Shown here one piece after another: positions 1 to 7,569 of a DNA stretch of 52,521 nt (positions are counted from its first letter, which is position 1; every line of letters starts with the position of its first letter). Both the position numbers and the translations under genes were made by a program. Origin of the DNA: JAGVSV01 sp040766135. Its GTDB lineage: Bacteria; Bacillota; Clostridia; Christensenellales; Aristaeellaceae. The notes beneath the pieces are model-generated. The model made no database searches and was not told where the DNA came from. It worked only from the letters and a program-made list of their open reading frames with translations. The stretch is from the NCBI GenBank assembly GCA_040766135.1, contig JAXGRA010000016.1, positions 1 through 52,521 on the forward strand. Direction: 5' to 3'.

Positions 1-97
1 TAATCCTTTTGGTTTTTATAATTTTTTGTGAAAATTTTTCCAGCCGCACTTGGAGGCTGAATAGTAACGGGCCAATCAACAAAAATCATCCGAACAC

Positions 98-126
98 TTG
101 ACAATTTCCGGCGTACCGCTTATTAT
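98..126 (+). promoter_or_regulatory. Sigma-A type promoter of tRNA-Tyr
   Basis: TTGACA at 98-103, a 17-nt spacer and TATTAT at 121-126 form a near-consensus promoter. Transcription should start about 65 nt before the tRNA-Tyr gene, which fits a stable-RNA promoter with a 5' leader to be removed by RNase P. Confidence 0.85.
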
Positions 127-199
127 GCTTCTCGCAGCGTAAAATACGCTGTTGCTGAAAGTTGATAGTGTAAGCTGCTATCAAACCGCAAGCCTACTT

Positions 200-284
<85 letters not shown>

Positions 285-295
285 ATGTAGAACGC

Positions 296-338
296 AGCCG
301 GTGATGCAATGCCCTGTATCAGCGGTTGTTTTCGTTTT
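296..338 (+). terminator. Rho-independent terminator after tRNA-Tyr
   Basis: The arms AGCCGGTGAT (296-305) and ATCAGCGGTT (318-327) pair over 9 of 10 positions around a 12-nt loop. They are followed by GTTTTCGTTTT, a U-rich tract. This separates the tRNA from the phosphonate genes. Confidence 0.7.
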
Positions 339-487
339 GGGGCTGCTTGCTCTTTTGCCAAAGGGCTAAATCCCATCGTGGCTTCCAATGTGTTGATGGT
401 TTTCACCGAGATTTTACTCAAACATCGTTTTAGATTTCATATGATGTTTTCATAGTAGGTTAGAGCGATTAGAAAGGAATTCTGATA

Positions 488-1462
488 ATGCAGCAGACAT
501 TTTATGATTTTTCAGCGTTTGAACTATTCAAGGATGCAAAGCCGCTGTTGGTGTGTGATAATGCCTTTGATTCATTTGGCATTGAGTTTCCTTGCAAGGT
601 TATCAGGTTTAACGAATTTACCTCTAACCCGCGGTATGAGGACATACAGGCGGGAGTAGAACTTTTCAAAAAATATAGATGTGATTTTATGATAGCAATT
701 GGCGGTGGGAGCAGCATTGATACCGCAAAGGCTATAAAATATTACAGCCGTGCCGATCTGCCTCTGATGGCCGTTCCTACAACGTCCGGCACGGGCAGCG
801 AAGCCACACATTTCGCCGTTATCTACAAAAACGGTGAAAAACAATCCATTGCCGATGAGAAACTTTTGCCGGATTATGTTGTGTTGCAGGCCGATTTGCT
901 CCGAACGCTGCCTTTGTATCAGAAAAAATGCACCATGTTAGATGCGTTGTGCCAGGCGATGGAGTCCTGGTGGTCCCCAAAGGCAACGCCGGAAAGTATC
1001 CAGTATTCCAAAGAGGCCATCCACCTGATCCTCAGCAGCATGGAAAGCTACTTGCGCAACGAAGCTGATGGCAACCACAATATGCTGCTGGCGTCCAATT
1101 TGGCCGGAAAAGCAATCAACATCACCACCACAACCGCGCCCCACGCGATGAGCTACAAGCTAACCTCCCTGTATGGGCTGCCGCATGGCCATGCGGTTGC
1201 CATTTGCTTTCCCAAAGTATGGCGGTACATGAAAAACTTTGGTGACATTGCCCGCGCGCTGGGCCAGCAAAACCATGAGGCGGCCATATTGTTTTTTGAA
1301 GACATGCTGAAACGGCTGGAAATCCTGCCGCCCCACAACATACAGGCGGCGGATTTGGATGTTCTGACACATTCGGTCAATGCAGAAAGATTGAGCAACA
1401 ATCCGGTTCCATTGAGCAAAGACACGATAAGAAATTTATATAAAGAAATTTTGGAGGTTTAA
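488..1462 (+). CDS. Iron-type alcohol dehydrogenase, probable phosphonoacetaldehyde reductase
   Basis: A 324-residue group III (iron-containing) alcohol dehydrogenase, short for a family of about 380. The nucleotide-binding GGGS is at residues 72-75 and TTSGTGS at 98-104. By spacing, the metal ligands are D152, Q156, H219 and H233. The second position is normally His, and DALCQA here resembles what I recall of phosphonoacetaldehyde reductases from phosphonate gene clusters. It ends 1 nt before the phnX-phnW fusion, so the two are surely co-transcribed. AAAGGA at 473-478 is the ribosome site. Likely reaction: NAD(P)H-dependent reduction of phosphonoacetaldehyde to 2-hydroxyethylphosphonate. 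Reduction of the acetaldehyde released by PhnX to ethanol is the main alternative. The family is clear; the substrate is inferred from context. Confidence 0.8.
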   Translation: MQQTFYDFSAFELFKDAKPLLVCDNAFDSFGIEFPCKVIRFNEFTSNPRYEDIQAGVELFKKYRCDFMIAIGGGSSIDTAKAIKYYSRADLPLMAVPTTSGTGSEATHFAVIYKNGEKQSIADEKLLPDYVVLQADLLRTLPLYQKKCTMLDALCQAMESWWSPKATPESIQYSKEAIHLILSSMESYLRNEADGNHNMLLASNLAGKAINITTTTAPHAMSYKLTSLYGLPHGHAVAICFPKVWRYMKNFGDIARALGQQNHEAAILFFEDMLKRLEILPPHNIQAADLDVLTHSVNAERLSNNPVPLSKDTIRNLYKEILEV

Positions 1463-1463
1463 C

Positions 1464-3296
1464 ATGGCAAAGTCAGTTAAGGCAGTTATTTTTGATTGGG
1501 CGGGAACCACGATAGACTATGGATGCTTCGCGCCGGTGCAGGGCTTTTTGGACGGGTTCAAAAGCATCGGCATAGACATCACCAACGAGATGGCGCGCAA
1601 GCCCATGGGGTTATTAAAGATAGATCATACGCGGGCGATTGCTGCCATGCTGCCGGAGCCCATTTCTGAGGAGCAGATTTTAAAGGCATATGAGGTGTTT
1701 GAAACAACGCTTTTTGCCAACATCGAGCAGCACTGCGACATCAAGGACCATGTGATAGAAACCATCGCCGCGTTGCGTGAACGGGGCATCAAAATCGGCT
1801 CCACAACGGGGTATACATCCGCGATGATGGAGCGCGTCCTGAAAAAAGCGGAGGAGCAGGGATACTCGCCGGACTACTGCATCTCCTCTGACCGGGTGGT
1901 AAAAGGAAGGCCGCACCCGTACATGATCTGGAGCAATCTCATGCATTTTGGCATTTCAGATACGCGGGAAGCCGTAAAGGTGGGGGATACCGTTGCCGAT
2001 ATAGCGGAGGGGAAGAATGCCAACTGCTGGACGGTGGGCGTCATCATGGGCTCGTCAGAGTTGGGGCTTACACGCGATGAACTGGCCGCTTTGTCGGAGC
2101 ATGAGTTAAACGAGCGCAAAGCGATTGTTCGCGCAACCTATTATCAAGCTGGCGCAGATTATATCATAGATGACATGAACGAGCTTTTGGATGTCGTCGA
2201 TGACATCAACCGAAAGCTTGATCAAAATGCGGAACGCAAATTGTTGACGCCCGGCCCGCTGACTACGCGGCATGCTGTCAAACACGCCATGCTCACCGAC
2301 CACTGCACATGGGATGACACCTATAAAGCGATTACCACTTCGGTGATGAACGACATTACGCATATGGCCGCTGACGATACGTATGCGACGGTTTTGCTGC
2401 AAGGCAGCGGCTCCTATGCGGTAGAATCCATGATCAATGGCCTGTGCGGGCAAAATGAAAAAATCCTGTTTTTAGTAAACGGAGCGTATGGAGAGCGCAT
2501 GCTGACCATTGCTGAAAAATCGGGCAAGGCCTATGATCATTTGTCGTTTGATATGACCCAGCCCATCGATCTCAAGACCGTTGAAGAAACGCTGAAAGCA
2601 GACCCGGACATTGCCGTGGTTATGTTTGTCCATTGCGAAACCACAACCGGCCTCATCAATCCCCTGAAAGAACTGACAACACTTGCCAAGTCATACGGCA
2701 AAAAGGTGTTTGTCGATGCGATGTCAAGCTTTGCGGCGTATGATATCGATATGCCTGGCCTTGATATGGATGCGCTGGCGGCAAGCGCCAACAAGTGTCT
2801 GGAAGGATTGCCCGGATTGGCGTTTGTGATCGCCAAGAAAACGCTGATAGAGGAAAGCTGCGGCAATTCGCTATCCCACAGCCTTGACCTGTACGATCAA
2901 TATCAAGGCCTGTACGCGAACGGCGGCAAGTTCCGTTTTACTTCGCCCACCAATGTGCTGCTGGCGCTGAGGCAGGCGATTGACGAGTATAACAAGGAGG
3001 GCGGACTACTTGCCCGCAGGAAGCGCTATATGGAAAACCATCAAACGCTGGTGCAAGGGCTTGAAAAGATCGGCATTCGCCCCATCATTGCGCCGGAAAA
3101 CCAGTCGTATATTATTACGACATTTGAACTGGGCAACCTTGATTTTTCCAAATTGTATGAAACGCTGAAGTCCCGCGGATTTATTATCTATCCCGGCAAG
3201 TTGACATCCAAGCCGACGTTCAGGATCGGCCACATCGGCGATGTGTACCCTGCCGATATGCGTGCGCTTGTAGCGGCCATTCAGGAATGTATGTGA
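1464..3296 (+). CDS. phnXW: Fused phosphonoacetaldehyde hydrolase / 2-aminoethylphosphonate-pyruvate transaminase (PhnX-PhnW)
   Basis: A single 610-residue frame joins two complete enzymes. Residues 1 to about 255 are PhnX, a HAD-superfamily C-P hydrolase. DWAGTT at 11-16 carries the nucleophile D11, MGLLKIDH holds the Schiff-base lysine K52, and GDTVADI is the acidic loop. Residues from about 258 are PhnW, a fold-type I aminotransferase starting LLTPGPLTT, with the PLP lysine K444 in SANKC. PhnW converts 2-aminoethylphosphonate plus pyruvate to phosphonoacetaldehyde plus alanine. PhnX then cleaves the aldehyde to acetaldehyde and phosphate. The enzymes are normally separate proteins of about 267 and 365 residues. 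Fusion would couple the two steps and limit escape of the reactive aldehyde. GGAGGT lies 9 nt before the ATG. No PepM or phosphonopyruvate decarboxylase is present in the window. Confidence 0.93.
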   Translation: MAKSVKAVIFDWAGTTIDYGCFAPVQGFLDGFKSIGIDITNEMARKPMGLLKIDHTRAIAAMLPEPISEEQILKAYEVFETTLFANIEQHCDIKDHVIETIAALRERGIKIGSTTGYTSAMMERVLKKAEEQGYSPDYCISSDRVVKGRPHPYMIWSNLMHFGISDTREAVKVGDTVADIAEGKNANCWTVGVIMGSSELGLTRDELAALSEHELNERKAIVRATYYQAGADYIIDDMNELLDVVDDINRKLDQNAERKLLTPGPLTTRHAVKHAMLTDHCTWDDTYKAITTSVMNDITHMAADDTYATVLLQGSGSYAVESMINGLCGQNEKILFLVNGAYGERMLTIAEKSGKAYDHLSFDMTQPIDLKTVEETLKADPDIAVVMFVHCETTTGLINPLKELTTLAKSYGKKVFVDAMSSFAAYDIDMPGLDMDALAASANKCLEGLPGLAFVIAKKTLIEESCGNSLSHSLDLYDQYQGLYANGGKFRFTSPTNVLLALRQAIDEYNKEGGLLARRKRYMENHQTLVQGLEKIGIRPIIAPENQSYIITTFELGNLDFSKLYETLKSRGFIIYPGKLTSKPTFRIGHIGDVYPADMRALVAAIQECM

Positions 3297-3369
3297 AGGA
3301 CAGATTCCGATAAAGCTGAATGATCATGCCCTGCTCAAAATATTGCCGATGAGCGGCTGTAGACTGTGT

Positions 3370-3399
3370 GTGACAAGCCCCGTGCGTATGTGCTACAAT
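3370..3399 (+). promoter_or_regulatory. Promoter of the alr operon
   Basis: GTGACA at 3370-3375, an 18-nt spacer and the extended -10 TGC-TACAAT (3391-3399). The start point would be near 3406, only about 16 nt before the first ATG of alr. Confidence 0.6.
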
Positions 3400-3421
3400 A
3401 ATACCGTTGCTGGGATAGCGC

Positions 3422-4567
3422 ATGGGCGCAGAAAGGGGGCGGCAGGGCACCTGCCGGGGCTTGTTGGACGAACTTCGGGCAACCCGTCTTTGCGTTCATG
3501 TGGGCGCATACAGGCACAACATCGCAATGCTCAAAGCGGCCTGCGCCCCTTCAGCGCTGATGGCAGTGGTCAAGGCCAATGCCTATGGCCATGGCCTGAT
3601 GCCCATGGCGCGCGCTGCGATAGAGGCTGGCGCGCAATGGTTGGGTGTGGCGATGGCGGAGGAAGGCGTGCTGCTGCGTCGGGCGCAATGCGATGTCCCC
3701 ATTTTGGTGCTGGGCTTGGTCAATGCTAAGGGTGCGCAGGCGTGCGTCCAGCATGGGCTGACCATGACGGTTGCGGATGCAACCTGCATTGAGCGGGCAC
3801 AGTATGCTGCTGAACAAGCGGGTACTGCGGCCTATATGCACCTGAAGCTCGACACCGGCATGGGCCGCATTGGCGCCCGTACACCAGCACAGGTAGCGGA
3901 ATGCATGTCTGCCTTGCAGCGCTCGCCAAAGGTACAGTTGACCGGCGTATATACGCACCTAGCCGATGCGGATAACCCAGATCCAACCTACACAGATGCA
4001 CAGCTTGCGCGCTTTGCGTTTTTGCGTGGGATGTTGCCCGACGGGCTGATAACCCATGCGGCAGCCAGCGCAGCGGCGCTGACAAGATCTGACACCCGGT
4101 TCGACATGGTGCGCATCGGCATTGCATCGTATGGGTGCGCGCCTGTGCCTACCGAGTTACCGTTGCAATCCTGCCTGTTCTGGACGGCGGAGGTGGCCTT
4201 TGTCAAAGACCTTGCGCCGGGGGATTCGGTCAGCTATGGCTGCACATTCACCGCAGGCCGCCCGATGCGCGTGGCCACGCTGGCTGTGGGCTATGGTGAT
4301 GGCTACCCGCGTGCTTTGTCTGACCGGGGGCATGTGCTGCTCCACGGCCGTTCCTGTTCGATATTGGGGCGTGTGTGCATGGATCAAATGATGGTGGATG
4401 TGACCCATGTGCCGCAGACCAAGCCCGGCGACAGCGCAACGCTGCTGGGACGCGATGGGGAGGAAGCCATCGACGCCAACGAGTTGGCTCGCCTGCTGGA
4501 TACCATCCCGTATGAAGTGCTGATGCTACCCAAACAGCGCGTGCCCATTATTTATGATGAGGAGTGA
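3422..4567 (+). CDS. alr: Alanine racemase
   Basis: PLP-dependent racemase supplying D-alanine for peptidoglycan, 381 residues. The TIM-barrel motif VVKANAYGHG contains the PLP lysine K51. Y272 in SYGCTF matches the second catalytic base of the C-terminal domain. Length and motif order are normal for the family. The start is uncertain: the ATG at 3422 has no clear ribosome site, whereas AAAGGGGGC at 3432-3440 precedes in-frame TTG codons at 3461 and 3464, which would remove 13-14 residues and bring the N-terminus closer to the family norm. It is the first gene of an operon running to 7084, with the next start 6 nt downstream. Confidence 0.95.
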   Translation: MGAERGRQGTCRGLLDELRATRLCVHVGAYRHNIAMLKAACAPSALMAVVKANAYGHGLMPMARAAIEAGAQWLGVAMAEEGVLLRRAQCDVPILVLGLVNAKGAQACVQHGLTMTVADATCIERAQYAAEQAGTAAYMHLKLDTGMGRIGARTPAQVAECMSALQRSPKVQLTGVYTHLADADNPDPTYTDAQLARFAFLRGMLPDGLITHAAASAAALTRSDTRFDMVRIGIASYGCAPVPTELPLQSCLFWTAEVAFVKDLAPGDSVSYGCTFTAGRPMRVATLAVGYGDGYPRALSDRGHVLLHGRSCSILGRVCMDQMMVDVTHVPQTKPGDSATLLGRDGEEAIDANELARLLDTIPYEVLMLPKQRVPIIYDEE

Positions 4568-4573
4568 ACCCTG

Positions 4574-5380
4574 ATGCAAAAAAACAACCGCACCAAGAAC
4601 CGGCCTTCGCTGATTTATAAGCCCTATCTGACCGGCAACTGGGCCTCCCCGTTGGCTACGCGCCGGGGGTTAAAGATCTTGGGATATCAGGCTATATTTG
4701 TGTTCTTTTATATTTTTGTGGGTCAGGCGTTGATGTTTGATAACTTTGTGCTGCGCCTGGTGACCAATGCGCTTATTTTGGGGGCAATGGGCGCGCTGCT
4801 GTATATGGACGGCATGAAAACGGGGGAAGAGGACGTTGCCTATGCTGAGATTGCCCATTCCCGGCAGCAGGACGGCCAGGATATCCCCAAGCAGGAGCGT
4901 GACCGCTGCTTTCATCCCCTCAAAGGCTTGTTTTCGGTGCTGGTTGGCATGTTGCCGCTGGTGCTGATTGCCCTGGCGCTGGCCTTGACCGCGCAGGTGC
5001 AGCGGTATCACTTGGGCGGCCTGCCGTCCTGGCTGGAAAGCTACCGCACCCGGCAGGACATTGGCATCGCGCTGGCCTATTACAACGAAACTGTCCCCAT
5101 GGGTGTCACGGACGTTCTGCGCATCATTGTACGGTTGCTGCTGTTCCCGTATGTCAATATCGTGGGCACCGAAGTTCCCATGCACCTGCTGTGGCTGGAG
5201 CGCTTCAGCCCCCTGCTGGTGCTGCTGGTGCCCATGGCTTATGCCGGCGGCTATGCGCTGGGGCCCAAGGCCCGTGCTGCTGTGCATGGCAGCATCGCTG
5301 CCGACCATAAGCGCCGTGTGCGCCGCGATCGTAAGGAGCGCAAGCGCCGCCGCACCAAAGAACCCACCCAGCTGGTATAG
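4574..5380 (+). CDS. Predicted multi-pass membrane protein of unknown function
   Basis: 268 residues, no family recognised. Hydrophobic segments near residues 36-55, 60-77, 115-138, 180-195 and 210-228 suggest about four to five membrane helices. Both termini are basic, and the last 30 residues are almost entirely Arg/Lys, pointing to a cytoplasmic, possibly nucleic-acid or membrane-surface binding tail. GAGGAG inside the end of alr serves as ribosome site. It sits 6 nt after alr and 2 nt before rsmD, so it is translationally tied to housekeeping genes. No catalytic motif is visible. Confidence 0.75.
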   Translation: MQKNNRTKNRPSLIYKPYLTGNWASPLATRRGLKILGYQAIFVFFYIFVGQALMFDNFVLRLVTNALILGAMGALLYMDGMKTGEEDVAYAEIAHSRQQDGQDIPKQERDRCFHPLKGLFSVLVGMLPLVLIALALALTAQVQRYHLGGLPSWLESYRTRQDIGIALAYYNETVPMGVTDVLRIIVRLLLFPYVNIVGTEVPMHLLWLERFSPLLVLLVPMAYAGGYALGPKARAAVHGSIAADHKRRVRRDRKERKRRRTKEPTQLV

Positions 5381-5382
5381 CC

Positions 5383-5940
5383 ATGCGCATCATCGGCGGG
5401 CAGTTCCGCTCCCGCCGCCTGCAGGCACCACGAGGGCAGGACACACGCCCCACGCTGGACGGCACGCGGGAATCGCTGTTTAACATCCTGGGGGCACGGG
5501 TTGAGGGTCAATTGGTGCTGGATTTGTTTGCGGGCTCCGGCGCCATGGGGTTGGAGGCGATAAGCCGCGGCGCATCGCAGGCGGTGTTCTGCGATATCAG
5601 CCCGCGGGCCTGCCGTACAGTGGAGGGAAATATCGCTTCCTTGGGTGTAGGGGAACGGTGCCAGGTGCTGTGCATGCCCTGGCAGCGCGCGCTGACCTGG
5701 CTGCGTACAGAGGGTGTTGTTCCCGGCCTGGTGTTTGTCGATCCGCCCTATGGGCTGGATGCATCGCCGGTGCTGGATGCATTGGCACAGCCCGGCATGC
5801 TGACAACGGATGCGCTCATCCTGTTGGAGCGTGACCGGCGCATGCAGCCCGTGATTCCCGGCGCACTGCGCCTTGTGCGCACCAAGGACTATGCTGATAC
5901 GCGGGTGGACTTTCTGGTTTTGCAGGGAGGGACAACATGA
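5383..5940 (+). CDS. rsmD: 16S rRNA (guanine(966)-N(2))-methyltransferase RsmD
   Basis: 185 residues, the usual size. The N-terminal MRIIGGQFRSR and TRESLFNIL blocks are typical of RsmD. The SAM-binding motif I is LDLFAGSGAMGLEA, and the catalytic N-methyltransferase motif is DPPY (VFVDPPYG). It methylates G966 (E. coli numbering) of 16S rRNA in the 30S subunit. The stop overlaps the start of coaD in ATGA. The rsmD-coaD pairing is conserved widely in Bacillota and supports both calls. Confidence 0.95.
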   Translation: MRIIGGQFRSRRLQAPRGQDTRPTLDGTRESLFNILGARVEGQLVLDLFAGSGAMGLEAISRGASQAVFCDISPRACRTVEGNIASLGVGERCQVLCMPWQRALTWLRTEGVVPGLVFVDPPYGLDASPVLDALAQPGMLTTDALILLERDRRMQPVIPGALRLVRTKDYADTRVDFLVLQGGTT

Positions 5941-6410
5941 TCGCCATTTTTCCCGGCAGCTTTGACCCGGTAACGCTGGGGCACCAGGATATTATTGCCC
6001 GTGCCGCCCGTCTGTTTGACCGACTTTTTGTCGCAGTTTTGCACAATCCGCACAAGAATGGCCTGTTTACTATCCAGGAACGCGTGGATATGCTAAAATG
6101 TGTGTGCGCTGACCTGCCCAACGTGCAGGTTGATACGTTTCAGGATTTGCTGGTGGATTATGCCCGCACCCTAAATGCCCGCATCATTGTACGTGGCGTG
6201 CGCAACCTGGCGGAGTATGAGCACGAAACCGCCATGGCCCAGGCCAATGCGACCCTGTCGCCGGGGCTGGAAACGCTGTTTTTACCGGCTTCGCCGCACC
6301 TGACCGGCACCAGCTCCACGCTGGTGCGCGAAATTGCCGCCTTTGGCGGTGATGTTACCCCCTTTGTTGCCCCGTGTGTCGCGCAAGCGCTTCGCGACCA
6401 CTTTCATTAA
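5937..6410 (+). CDS. coaD: Phosphopantetheine adenylyltransferase
   Basis: 157 residues, full length. It transfers AMP from ATP to 4'-phosphopantetheine, the penultimate step of coenzyme A synthesis. The N-terminal GSFDPVTLGH carries the nucleotidyltransferase T/HxGH motif. SSTLVREIA near the C-terminus is the second ATP-binding motif. The 4-nt overlap with rsmD shows translational coupling. Confidence 0.96.
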   Translation: MIAIFPGSFDPVTLGHQDIIARAARLFDRLFVAVLHNPHKNGLFTIQERVDMLKCVCADLPNVQVDTFQDLLVDYARTLNARIIVRGVRNLAEYEHETAMAQANATLSPGLETLFLPASPHLTGTSSTLVREIAAFGGDVTPFVAPCVAQALRDHFH

Positions 6411-6433
6411 ACGTATTGAAGGAGGACTATAAC

Positions 6434-7084
6434 ATGGCTCGTAACGAAGTATTTGCCTTGGTGGATGAGCTCACCCTGATGCTGCAGAACGCCAAGAAGG
6501 TGCCGCTGACCGATTCGGTGCTGATCAATCAAAAACAGGCGGTGGATATGCTCAAGCGTATCTTAGCCAGCTATGACCCCTCGCTGGAAAAAGCGGCCAA
6601 GATTATCGAGCAGCAGGAGGACATCCTGAACAAGGCGTCGGATACCGCGCAGAAAACCATGTCCTCTGCTCAGACTCAAGCCACCGGCATGGTCAACGAG
6701 GCCAACAGCTACGCTCAGACTACCAAGGCCAATGCTGATGCCTATGCTGCCGAGACCCATCAGGGTGCTGAAGAACAGGCTAAAGCCGTGGTGGCCGATG
6801 CCCAAACCCGTGCCCAGCACATGATTGAGGATGCCAAGGCCCAGGCCGATGAATTGGTCAGCCAGACTACTGTTTTGGCCCGCGCTGAGGCCCAGGCCCG
6901 CGAGCTGCTGGACAACGCCAACCAGCACGCCCAGGCCGTCCGCCAGCAAACGCAGTATGACCTGAACAACATGCTGGAGCATGTGGACGCCACGGTGTCC
7001 CAGCAGCTGAACGACCTGCGCATCATGAAGCAGAACCTGGCCAACGTACAAACCTACGATGAGGCGGAGGACAGCGAGGCCTAA
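6434..7084 (+). CDS. Coiled-coil protein, ATP synthase b/V-type E-like, function unknown
   Basis: 216 residues from the ATG at 6434, chosen because GGAGGACT stands about 8 nt upstream. An upstream in-frame start at 6374 lies inside coaD and lacks a site. From about residue 60 onward the protein is a continuous Ala/Gln/Glu-rich helix with heptad spacing and no membrane segment. Similar proteins follow coaD in other Clostridia and are often annotated as ATPase-like from coiled-coil similarity. That label should not be read as enzymatic. A structural role near the cell envelope or division machinery is a guess. Confidence 0.8.
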   Translation: MARNEVFALVDELTLMLQNAKKVPLTDSVLINQKQAVDMLKRILASYDPSLEKAAKIIEQQEDILNKASDTAQKTMSSAQTQATGMVNEANSYAQTTKANADAYAAETHQGAEEQAKAVVADAQTRAQHMIEDAKAQADELVSQTTVLARAEAQARELLDNANQHAQAVRQQTQYDLNNMLEHVDATVSQQLNDLRIMKQNLANVQTYDEAEDSEA

Positions 7085-7116
7085 TACTGGTGCCTTATTC
7101 TGATAGTCTGTATGGG

Positions 7117-7152
7117 CTTCCGCGGAGGGAAGATCCCTCCGCGGAAGATTTG
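7117..7152 (+). terminator. Terminator of the alr-coaD operon
   Basis: A perfect 14-bp stem, CTTCCGCGGAGGGA (7117-7130) with TCCCTCCGCGGAAG (7134-7147) and a 3-nt loop, follows the last gene. The downstream tract ATTTGTGTT is only moderately U-rich, but the stem is very stable. Confidence 0.7.
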
Positions 7153-7166
7153 TGTTCACGTTGGCG

Positions 7167-7196
7167 TTGACAAATATGCCTTGGCATTGGTATGAT
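7167..7196 (+). promoter_or_regulatory. Promoter of the tRNA-Ser pair
   Basis: TTGACA (7167-7172), an 18-nt spacer and TATGAT (7191-7196), about 30 nt before the first tRNA-Ser. Confidence 0.8.
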
Positions 7197-7230
7197 ATCC
7201 CGGCCTTGATGCCGGACGTGCAGGTTACCT

Positions 7231-7319
7231 GGAGAGATGGCCGAGCGGTTGAAGGCGCCAGTCTTGAAAACTGGTGATGTCGAAAGGCACCGGGGGTTCG
7301 AATCCCTCTCTCTCCGCCA
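7231..7319 (+). tRNA. tRNA-Ser (anticodon TGA)
   Basis: Class II tRNA. GGAGAGA (7231-7237) pairs with TCTCTCC (7309-7315), followed by discriminator G and an encoded CCA (7317-7319). The anticodon loop CTTGAAA gives TGA. The long variable arm expected for serine tRNA is present. Confidence 0.97.
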
Positions 7320-7330
7320 GTTCCCCACAT

Positions 7331-7421
7331 GGAGAAGTACCCAAGTGGCCGAAGGGGCTCCCCTGCTAAGGGAGTAGTACGTTAACGCGTAGCCCGGGTT
7401 CAAATCCCGGCTTCTCCGCCA
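7331..7421 (+). tRNA. tRNA-Ser (anticodon GCT)
   Basis: GGAGAAG (7331-7337) pairs with CTTCTCC (7411-7417), with discriminator G and encoded CCA at 7419-7421. The loop CTGCTAAG gives GCT. It lies 11 nt after the other serine tRNA, so they are probably co-transcribed. Confidence 0.97.
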
Positions 7422-7427
7422 AAGAAT

Positions 7428-7460
7428 ACCCAGTAGCTTCAACGCCGCTGGGTTTTCTTG
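7428..7460 (+). terminator. Terminator of the tRNA-Ser operon
   Basis: ACCCAG (7428-7433) pairs with CTGGGT (7448-7453), followed by TTTTCTTG. The stem is short but correctly placed just after the second tRNA. Confidence 0.6.
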
Positions 7461-7569
7461 TATACATCCTTGTTCTTGTTTTTTGCATGGGCAAAGACAA
7501 ATTAAAATAAAGTAAGATGCAAAATTGTCTTTCTAGAATGCTATAACAAAAAAATACTTGTGGTTGCCT

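Noticed and set aside
4670..5308. 212-residue minus-strand frame opposite the membrane protein gene
   Set aside because: The plus-strand gene is coupled to alr and rsmD and has a ribosome site; the antisense frame shows His/Gln-rich shadow composition.
6563..7330. 255-residue minus-strand frame covering the coiled-coil gene and a tRNA-Ser
   Set aside because: It is antisense to a well-supported coiled-coil gene, passes through a tRNA and a terminator, and its composition is the mirror of the Ala/Gln-rich helix.
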